Shown here piece by piece: positions 58,387 to 64,000 of a DNA stretch of 64,000 nt. Position numbers and translations under genes: made by a program. Source of the DNA: Spirosoma validum. Its GTDB lineage: Bacteria; Bacteroidota; Bacteroidia; Cytophagales; Spirosomataceae. The notes beneath the pieces were generated by a model. The model was not told where the DNA came from, did no database searches, and was given only the letters and a program-made list of their open reading frames with translations. The stretch covers positions 186,001 to 250,000 of the forward strand of contig NZ_JACXAA010000005.1 in NCBI RefSeq assembly GCF_014699035.1. Reading direction: 5' to 3'. Numbering within the stretch: position 1 is the stretch's first letter; every line of letters begins with the position of its first letter.

Positions 58387-58776
58387 TTAGCGGGATTTTT
58401 CGCTGGATTTTGTGGGCTTATCAGCCTGTTTGTTTTCGATAAGCAGAACGTTTTGCACTTTACGTTTCGGTTTGATCGTTGTTGACGACTGTTTGTAAAT
58501 CTCAGGAATATTTTTACTCATACGATTGACTTCCTGAGTCCTACTGTTGTTGGTTTCCCGTAAAATAGCTTCATCATTCAACCGATCTTCAGTTTGTTGG
58601 GCTTGCCGTTTCAGAAACTCCTCTTTATATAAGATCACTTCCAGTTGATTGGCGTCCATTGTGACTGCTTCCAGTTCATTCGTGGCCTGAGTAACATTAA
58701 CCTGAGCCAAAGAGTAAGGGGAGGTAATGATGTAGCTAACTGAAAATAATGCAAAAATGATAATTTTGATTTTCAT
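58387..58776 (-). CDS. Hypothetical secreted charged protein
   Basis: A 129-residue protein with a signal peptide (IIIFALFSVSYIITSPYSLAQ). The mature part is helical, rich in Asn, Gln, Glu and Lys, likely coiled coil (EEFLKRQAQQTEDRLNDEA), with a basic tail. No family recognised. Confidence 0.65.
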   Translation of the reverse strand: MKIKIIIFALFSVSYIITSPYSLAQVNVTQATNELEAVTMDANQLEVILYKEEFLKRQAQQTEDRLNDEAILRETNNSRTQEVNRMSKNIPEIYKQSSTTIKPKRKVQNVLLIENKQADKPTKSSEKSR

Positions 58777-59287
58777 ACTGATTCCACCATTTGAGGGAGG
58801 ATACTAGACTAACCATCGTACTTAGTCTAAAGTTGCAAAGTGCTGATAATTAAAAAATTATATTTAGTGGTTGAAGCTTTTGAAAAAAAGCAAATAAGTA
58901 TTATTCATTGATTTACGGCTACTTAAATTAAAAATAACTATAGATTGTAAAGTAATAATTATATAAATAATGCAAATTTTTTTGTTTTATATCTCGGCAG
59001 ATTTTTCCAATATTGGCTATACTAAATTGATCGTTAGTCTATGGGGTGTTTTTTATTGGAGCCTTGAAATTTGTCTGAATAGTAATTTCGAAAACTAAAA
59101 TTCAGCAGCCCTGTACCATCCTTGTTTGGTTTTAATCTAGGGCGACTATTTCTACCAATGAGGTGCGGATTGATACGTTAAATTGACGGAATCAGGCTGT
59201 TACTATTCAACAACAGCCTGGTGTGGCTCGAACGTATAGTAAGACATGTACGTTGTATCTCCCGGAAGGTCTAAACAACAAAACTCA
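58777..59287. other. AT-rich intergenic stretch
   Basis: About 500 bases of markedly AT-rich sequence with no supported frame on either strand. Promoters for the flanking divergent genes must lie here, but none is clear. Confidence 0.5.
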
Positions 59288-59566
59288 ATGACTATCAGTC
59301 AAATAAATCAACTACAACAAGGAAATAAGGTCAATCACAAACGATACGGATCTTGTACCGTTGATGGCGTTATACGGGGCTATGGCCCGTTGCTGCTTCC
59401 CGACACGATCGCTGGACGGGTCTTACTTAGTGCAGACTCTAGAATTCCAGTTGGTACGTCAGTTGTTGAACCTTTGTTTCACTTATTGACCAGCCTGGCT
59501 CTGCCAACCGTTAAAGTGAGATCAGACGACCCAAGCCAATTAACAGGAACGTTGCCTAAGTTCTAA
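59288..59566 (+). CDS. Hypothetical small protein
   Basis: A 92-residue frame starting MTISQINQLQQGNKV, with KRYGSCTVDGVIRGYGPLLLPDT in the middle, compatible with a small beta-rich domain. An ATG 14 codons upstream is possible. No signal peptide and no known family; short distance from other hypotheticals suggests accessory content. Confidence 0.5.
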   Translation: MTISQINQLQQGNKVNHKRYGSCTVDGVIRGYGPLLLPDTIAGRVLLSADSRIPVGTSVVEPLFHLLTSLALPTVKVRSDDPSQLTGTLPKF

Positions 59567-59623
59567 GAGTGGACTGAGTGCATAAATAAATCCTGTGAAG
59601 AAAGCCAAGGGATAATTACCTGC

Positions 59624-59920
59624 TCATTTCAACCGCTGATTAAGGGCTAAATGCTCACTCGTATGGCGTTTTAGTATGTCCATTCGGAGCTCTCGATCCT
59701 GATGCTTTAATGCTTTCAGCTCATCCAAATGTTGCCTTACCAGAGCTTCTCGTTGATGAAAATTAATTTCTTCCTGGTTCAAGCGAGTCCTTTCCTGCTC
59801 GTGTTTAGTCGATAAAGCAGAGCGATTCACTGTTTCAAAAGCGAGTTGCTCCTTCCACTCTATACGTTGTTGGTAAGTCAATTGAGTCCGCTGTTCACTT
59901 TTCTCCCTTTCTGTGTTCAT
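59624..59920 (-). CDS. Hypothetical coiled-coil protein
   Basis: A 98-residue, highly charged protein that is almost all predicted helix (KHEQERTRLNQEEINFHQRE, ALVRQHLDELKALKHQD). No signal peptide. It follows the secreted 107-residue protein by three bases on the same strand, so the two form an operon. Function unknown. Confidence 0.6.
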   Translation of the reverse strand: MNTEREKSEQRTQLTYQQRIEWKEQLAFETVNRSALSTKHEQERTRLNQEEINFHQREALVRQHLDELKALKHQDRELRMDILKRHTSEHLALNQRLK

Positions 59921-59923
59921 AGT

Positions 59924-60247
59924 TTATCTATAACAATCCCGGCGCAGTTTATGTGGTAGTTTAAAGTAAAAAATATCACTACCCACAATGTCGATGAGCT
60001 CAGCGACCCCACGTGTAGACGAAAACCGATCAGTGCGAGGTGGAGGTATAACTGCATAATTACGCTGGCTGTCATTGTAACTGAATGAGACGGTCAGACT
60101 CTGTCGGGAAGCTACGTAGCGTTCAGGCTGAACTAACTGATTCTGAGTGTAGATAAAGCCAACAGGCGAGATAGAGAACTCCTGCCGTTGTCCAAACGAC
60201 GATGCCGTTGTCAGTAAAAGCAATCCGGTAAAAAGCCTATAAATCAC
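59924..60247 (-). CDS. Hypothetical secreted protein
   Basis: A 107-residue protein with a signal peptide (LFTGLLLLTTASSFG) and a mature part beginning QRQEFSISPVGFIY. The start is GTG. The C-terminus ends KLPHKLRRDCYR. First gene of a two-gene unit with the coiled-coil protein. No family recognised. Confidence 0.6.
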   Translation of the reverse strand: MIYRLFTGLLLLTTASSFGQRQEFSISPVGFIYTQNQLVQPERYVASRQSLTVSFSYNDSQRNYAVIPPPRTDRFSSTRGVAELIDIVGSDIFYFKLPHKLRRDCYR

Positions 60248-60405
60248 GTCCTTGTCTTTGCATACATAATTGAGTAACTAGTGTGGGCTAAAGGTACAGG
60301 TGGGTCTTTTAATGTGCAATGCATTTTGTTCTGGTTACAAGACTATCATTGAAATACCCAACGTAATACAGCCTGTAAGAAAAGCTTAGACCTAAAAAAC
60401 TTGCT

Positions 60406-62376
60406 ATGCTATTCAGAGCGCTTTGGTTTCTCTTGCTTTTTTTGAGTGTAGGTTATACTACCAGCTACGGACAGTCGGCACTCAGTCCGACCGATACCAG
60501 CTACATTATGAACTTACTAAAAAAAGGTGAAGCGGTTGAAACCAGCCAACCCGCGATGGCTCTGAATAATTACCAGAAAGCTCATGCATTCTCCGGGAAA
60601 ATAAACTTCACCAAAGGCTACTTCGAAAGCTTGCGACTGCTGGCCTACCAGCTCAACAACATGGGGCGGCACGACGAAGCCCGGAAAATTGCGCTGGCGG
60701 CCGTTCAGAAAGCCAGGCAGGACACGTCGAAGCGGCATCTGGCACTAAGCTATTTTGCTGTGGCCAATACAGCCCTGTTTATGGGACGATATCAGGAGGC
60801 CATTCCCAATTACCAGAAGGCTGTTCTGTACATGCGCCAGATCGGGAACATGAAAAACGTAGCGGTTGTCAATCAGAACCTCGGTTACATATTCAGGAAA
60901 CAGAAAATGTATGCTAAAGCGCTCGATTATTATGGCAGAGCGCTTGCCCTCGATACGACCTGGACGAAGGATAACGCCGACCGCCGGTCCATTGCATCCG
61001 ATTATTTTAGCATTGGCGTTGTGTACAGCGATCTGGAAAAATCCCGCAAAACCCTGGAATATTATCGGAAAGCAAAACAATGGATCGATCCGAAAAACGA
61101 TCTCGATTTCATGGTCAATCTATACAGTAATATCGGTTATGAACATGGACTCGCCCAGCGCTACGATTCGGCGCTGTATTACCGACGCGAAGCTCTGCGC
61201 GTTAGCCGTTTGCTGGGAAATGATCGCCATGAACTTCATTCACTGATGACACTGGCGGAAACCTACAACCAGATGCAGAAATATACCACAGCCAAAAAGC
61301 TGCTGGACGAATCGCATGCCCTCGCCCGGAAAACAAAGGCCAGCTTAACCGAATTTCAGAGTATTTATCACGGATATGCCCTGGCCAATGATGGCCTGGG
61401 AAAGTATGAGGCTACGGTTCAATGGCTCGACAAGTACATCGTTGCCACCGATTCGCTGAATAATCAGGAAACCAAAAGCTTGTTGCAGGACTATGAAGTG
61501 AAACTCAAACAGGCTGAATCTAGACAGCAATTAGCTGAAAGACAGCGTAGTATCGATCAGTTGCGGGAGCAGCAAAAACGTCAGAATTTGTGGCTTCTGG
61601 TTGCGGGGCTTGTTGCATTCGGAACCGTCAGTGCTCTGGTATTTACGTATCTGTACACCCGTCAACGGCAACGTACCGCCGATAACGCATTGCTAGCCTC
61701 CCAACGAGAGCGCGAACTGGCCGTCGTTCAATCGGAATTACAGGGACAGCAGAAAGAGCGGCTGCGAATTTCCAAAGAGATGCATGATGATCTGGGCGCG
61801 TCCCTTACGGCTATTGGCTTGCTGAGCGAAGTCGTAAAAACGCGCATGGGGCCAAATACTACGCCCGAAGTAGAGAAAATTTCGAGCATCTCTGCCGATA
61901 TGGTCACGGCCATGAACGAGATTATCTGGTCGCTGAATACCAAAAATGACAGTCTGAACGGACTAATTGCCTATACTCGTTCCTACGCCAGCGAGTTTAT
62001 CGATAACACGTCCCTTACATTACGAACCGAAGTCGAAGAATCTGCCCAGGAAATTCCTATGCGCGGTATCGACCGTCGGAATGTCTTCCTAACCGTCAAA
62101 GAAGCGCTGAATAACGTAGTGAAACACGCACAGGCGACACGCATAACGCTACGTATGCAACCCGAAGCCGACCAGTTGGCGATCGAAGTTTGCGACAATG
62201 GGCGCGGTTTTACACCCAACGGAACGACCAGCTTACGGAATGGATTGGGCAATATGCAGAATCGAATGATCGAATCGGGTGGACGATGCGAAATTATACC
62301 ATCGTCGACGGGTACTTGTGTGAAAATAACCTATCCTTATTCAACTGTGCCCGCTCCAAAAATACTGCAAACGTAG
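60406..62376 (+). CDS. TPR-containing sensor histidine kinase (HisKA_3/NarX type)
   Basis: A 656-residue kinase. Signal peptide (FLLLFLSVGYTTSYG), about seven TPR repeats at 30-350 (for example AIPNYQKAVLYMRQIGNMKN, ALDYYGRALALD), a coiled-coil, one membrane helix (LWLLVAGLVAFGTVSALVF), then HisKA_3 with His460 in ISKEMHDDLGASLTAIGLL and an HATPase domain (VKEALNNVVKHAQ, NGRGFT, GLGNMQNRM). The periplasmic TPR region should detect a signal and phosphorylate the adjacent NarL-type regulator, 38 bases downstream. Confidence 0.93.
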   Translation: MLFRALWFLLLFLSVGYTTSYGQSALSPTDTSYIMNLLKKGEAVETSQPAMALNNYQKAHAFSGKINFTKGYFESLRLLAYQLNNMGRHDEARKIALAAVQKARQDTSKRHLALSYFAVANTALFMGRYQEAIPNYQKAVLYMRQIGNMKNVAVVNQNLGYIFRKQKMYAKALDYYGRALALDTTWTKDNADRRSIASDYFSIGVVYSDLEKSRKTLEYYRKAKQWIDPKNDLDFMVNLYSNIGYEHGLAQRYDSALYYRREALRVSRLLGNDRHELHSLMTLAETYNQMQKYTTAKKLLDESHALARKTKASLTEFQSIYHGYALANDGLGKYEATVQWLDKYIVATDSLNNQETKSLLQDYEVKLKQAESRQQLAERQRSIDQLREQQKRQNLWLLVAGLVAFGTVSALVFTYLYTRQRQRTADNALLASQRERELAVVQSELQGQQKERLRISKEMHDDLGASLTAIGLLSEVVKTRMGPNTTPEVEKISSISADMVTAMNEIIWSLNTKNDSLNGLIAYTRSYASEFIDNTSLTLRTEVEESAQEIPMRGIDRRNVFLTVKEALNNVVKHAQATRITLRMQPEADQLAIEVCDNGRGFTPNGTTSLRNGLGNMQNRMIESGGRCEIIPSSTGTCVKITYPYSTVPAPKILQT

Positions 62377-62413
62377 TATAGCATTGAAGTAAAAAAACGG
62401 TCAATATTGCCGG

Positions 62414-63049
62414 ATGAAAACCGCCATTACCGTCGCCATCGTTGAAGACAAAGAACCCATCCGGCAGTCGCTGGCCATTCTGGTCGACGGGGCCGACGGA
62501 TTCAGTTGCCAGGCTACGTTCGAAACGGCCGAAGCGGCCCTTGAGTATCTGCCCAGTCACTGTGTCGACGTAGTGCTAATGGACATTGACCTACCCGGCA
62601 TGAATGGTATCGACTGCGTGCGGCACCTGAAATTGCTCTGTCCTGGTACCCAGTTCATGATGTGTACGATGTATGACGAAGACGAAACCGTCTTTGATGC
62701 CCTCAAAGCAGGCGCTAACTCGTACCTTCTCAAGCGGAGTCCACCCCATAAACTCCTTGAAGCCATTACCGAACTCTACGAAGGCGGTGCTCCCATGAGC
62801 AGTACCATTGCCCGTAAAATTGCCAGCTCCTTTCACATCAATACGTCTGCGCCCAACGAACTCGACGTACTAACGCCCCGTGAGCGCGAAATTCTGGATC
62901 GGTTATCGAAAGGATACAGCCACAAGGAAGTGGCAAATGAACTGTTTGTTAGTCCCACGACCGTCCGTAAACACATCTTCAATATTTACGAAAAACTCCA
63001 GGTCCACTCGAAAGTTGAGGCCGTGAACAAATACCTGGGGCGTCGTTAG
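62414..63049 (+). CDS. NarL/FixJ-type response regulator
   Basis: A 211-residue regulator: receiver domain with Asp57 in VLMDIDLPGMNG, the conserved Thr/Lys region MCTMYDEDE and YLLKRSPP, and a LuxR HTH at about 143-207 (LTPREREILDRLSKGYSHKEVANELFVSPTTVRKHI by position, see motif starts LTPREREIL and VSPTTVRKHIFN). Cognate to the TPR kinase upstream. The following lipoprotein gene may be a target. Confidence 0.95.
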   Translation: MKTAITVAIVEDKEPIRQSLAILVDGADGFSCQATFETAEAALEYLPSHCVDVVLMDIDLPGMNGIDCVRHLKLLCPGTQFMMCTMYDEDETVFDALKAGANSYLLKRSPPHKLLEAITELYEGGAPMSSTIARKIASSFHINTSAPNELDVLTPREREILDRLSKGYSHKEVANELFVSPTTVRKHIFNIYEKLQVHSKVEAVNKYLGRR

Positions 63050-63051
63050 GA

Positions 63052-63091
63052 GTGAAAAATGAAGATGGGCGGCCCCGTCTTCATTTTTCAC
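63052..63091 (+). terminator. Intrinsic terminator of the two-component operon
   Basis: GTGAAAAATGAAGA at 63052-63065 and TCTTCATTTTTCAC at 63078-63091 form a 14-bp perfect stem, extended inward by a U-G and three G-C pairs to a tetraloop. The A-rich arm has a loose 7-base pattern like the truA element. Confidence 0.85.
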
Positions 63092-63190
63092 CCATCAAAA
63101 TCATACAAATGCGGTATTGATGCCCCTGAATCTGGCCGGTAGTTTTGCCTCGGTGATTGACGAAAATCACCAACGAAACGACCAAAGGCC

Positions 63191-63622
63191 ATGAAAAAAC
63201 TCATTCTTTTCCTGTTCGTCGCGCTGACCTTCAGTGCTTGTAAAAAAGGGGATGAGGACATTGCTCCAAAGAATCCAGCCGACGTAGTAGCTGGCCGTTA
63301 CAAACTCTCTTCATTCAGTCTTCAGCAAGGTTCCCAAGGAATAAGTCTGCCCGGTAACGGCGTAGCGCTGAGTGGTACGGCCGAACTGAGTAAAACATCG
63401 CAGGACGGGTATGTCAAACTCCTGCTCACCGTTAACAACAACGTAGTATTTGGCGATGCCGATGATGTGCAGCTGGAAGTTCGCAAAACCAGCGAAGCGT
63501 ACGGCCTCTTTGACGGAAATGACCAGTACGGCGATGTCGATGGGAACAACATTATCTTCAGCTTGTCGGGAACAGACGGTAACAATCAGCAAATCGCACT
63601 ATCCTTCGTTGGTAAAAAATAA
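63191..63622 (+). CDS. Hypothetical lipoprotein
   Basis: A 143-residue lipoprotein with lipobox LTFSAC (Cys17) followed by KKGDEDIAPK. The mature part is beta-rich (VAGRYKLSSFSLQQGSQ, YVKLLLTVNNNVVFG) and resembles small calycin-like Bacteroidota lipoproteins of unknown function. The next gene starts six bases downstream and encodes an outer-membrane protein, so they probably act together at the envelope. Confidence 0.75.
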   Translation: MKKLILFLFVALTFSACKKGDEDIAPKNPADVVAGRYKLSSFSLQQGSQGISLPGNGVALSGTAELSKTSQDGYVKLLLTVNNNVVFGDADDVQLEVRKTSEAYGLFDGNDQYGDVDGNNIIFSLSGTDGNNQQIALSFVGKK

Positions 63623-63628
63623 TCCGCC

Positions 63629-64000
63629 ATGAACCGCTCTAGTCAAACCATTTTCTTTGCCTTGCTAGTGACTGGTATCCTACAGACGCAGGTCTACGCG
63701 CAGGGCCGCAACCAGATTCTTTTTGTCGGTACGCCACTGGCCGTAGGCGTTGGTCGGTATAATGCCGTTGGTTTTCAACCGAGTTTCGACATTCGTTACC
63801 AGCATCCGTTAGGATCAAACTTTACCGTCACAGCAAAGACGGGATTGGACATTTTCCTGGTCAAAAGTAAATACAGGGAATATTTTCGCTACTACTACAA
63901 TACCACAACGGGTATTTCCATTCCCATTACCGTCGGACCACGAGTTTATATCGTTGATGGCTTGTATGCCGGACTCAATCTGGGTGTCGATATCGGCGTC
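63629..64000 (+). CDS. Outer-membrane beta-barrel protein (partial, C-terminus off window)
   Basis: The first 124 residues of an exported protein: signal peptide (IFFALLVTGILQTQVYAQ), then alternating strands (VGVGRYNAVGFQPSFDIRYQ, FTVTAKTGLDIFLVKSKY, LYAGLNLGVDIGV) typical of a small outer-membrane barrel. Six bases after the lipoprotein stop. Confidence 0.75.
   Translation, partial: MNRSSQTIFFALLVTGILQTQVYAQGRNQILFVGTPLAVGVGRYNAVGFQPSFDIRYQHPLGSNFTVTAKTGLDIFLVKSKYREYFRYYYNTTTGISIPITVGPRVYIVDGLYAGLNLGVDIGV

Noticed and set aside
1..64000. tRNA, rRNA, tmRNA, integrase or phage genes
   Set aside because: No T-loop-like GTTCGA motif in a cloverleaf context, no rRNA stretches, and no recombinase or phage structural motifs were seen.

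Overview
The window looks like a chromosomal segment of a Bacteroidota bacterium, most plausibly a Cytophagales/Spirosomaceae (Spirosoma-like) genome. Supporting signs are a SusC/SusD outer-membrane pair, a one-protein hybrid two-component regulator, an ALDH3-type enzyme, Bacteroidota-style LeuRS insertions, weak or absent Shine-Dalgarno sites and a few TAnnTTTG-type -7 boxes. No rRNA, tRNA, CRISPR array, integrase or insertion sequence was found.

Layout. 1-6.6 kb: partial TauE/SafE exporter with a structured leader, fatty-acid/sterol hydroxylase, DoxX-like protein, Crp-family regulator, secreted subtilisin, large polytopic membrane protein. 6.7-14.7 kb: leuS, a VapBC-like toxin-antitoxin pair, Uma2-type nuclease, luciferase-like oxidoreductase, secreted glycerophosphodiesterase, an Rrf2 regulator with its probable NAD(P)-binding target, DUF2809 protein. 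14.8-21.3 kb: operon of threonine aldolase, a 53-residue membrane protein and a GNAT-nitrilase fusion; an arginase-fold enzyme; an OmpA-like protein followed by two paralogous membrane-anchored helix-hairpin-helix proteins. 21.4-29.4 kb: AraC regulator and SDR, endonuclease III-like protein, and an L-rhamnose catabolic operon (bifunctional aldolase/dehydrogenase, isomerase, kinase). 29.7-39.5 kb: LytTR regulator, hybrid two-component sensor, SRPBCC-like protein, dicarboxylate/amino-acid symporter, ABC-2 exporter pair. 39.5-47.4 kb: a metalloprotease-like/propeller/beta-barrel protein and a SusC/SusD pair with no adjacent glycosidase. 47.7-49.4 kb: an AT-rich two-gene cassette (TIR-like plus GAF-like protein, then a polytopic membrane protein) that looks like a candidate antiphage system. 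49.5-64 kb: aldehyde dehydrogenase, XRE regulator with a catalytically dead S24/LexA-like domain, truA, MobA-like transferase, DinB-like protein, GH65 phosphorylase, an AT-rich island of small hypotheticals, and a TPR histidine kinase/NarL-type response regulator pair followed by a lipoprotein and a partial outer-membrane protein.

The least expected signal is in the spacers. Several intergenic gaps are filled almost edge to edge by imperfect inverted repeats whose arms are degenerate tandem repeats with a period of 7, 8 or 9 bases. A copy of the 9-base family lies in frame inside leuS, where it encodes P/L-S-S triplets; a different 28-bp perfect palindrome lies in frame inside a membrane-protein gene. 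Separately, many genes end in very regular hairpin terminators, two of them with perfect arms of 29-31 bp. Candidate operators can be read by eye for the Rrf2 and AraC regulators.
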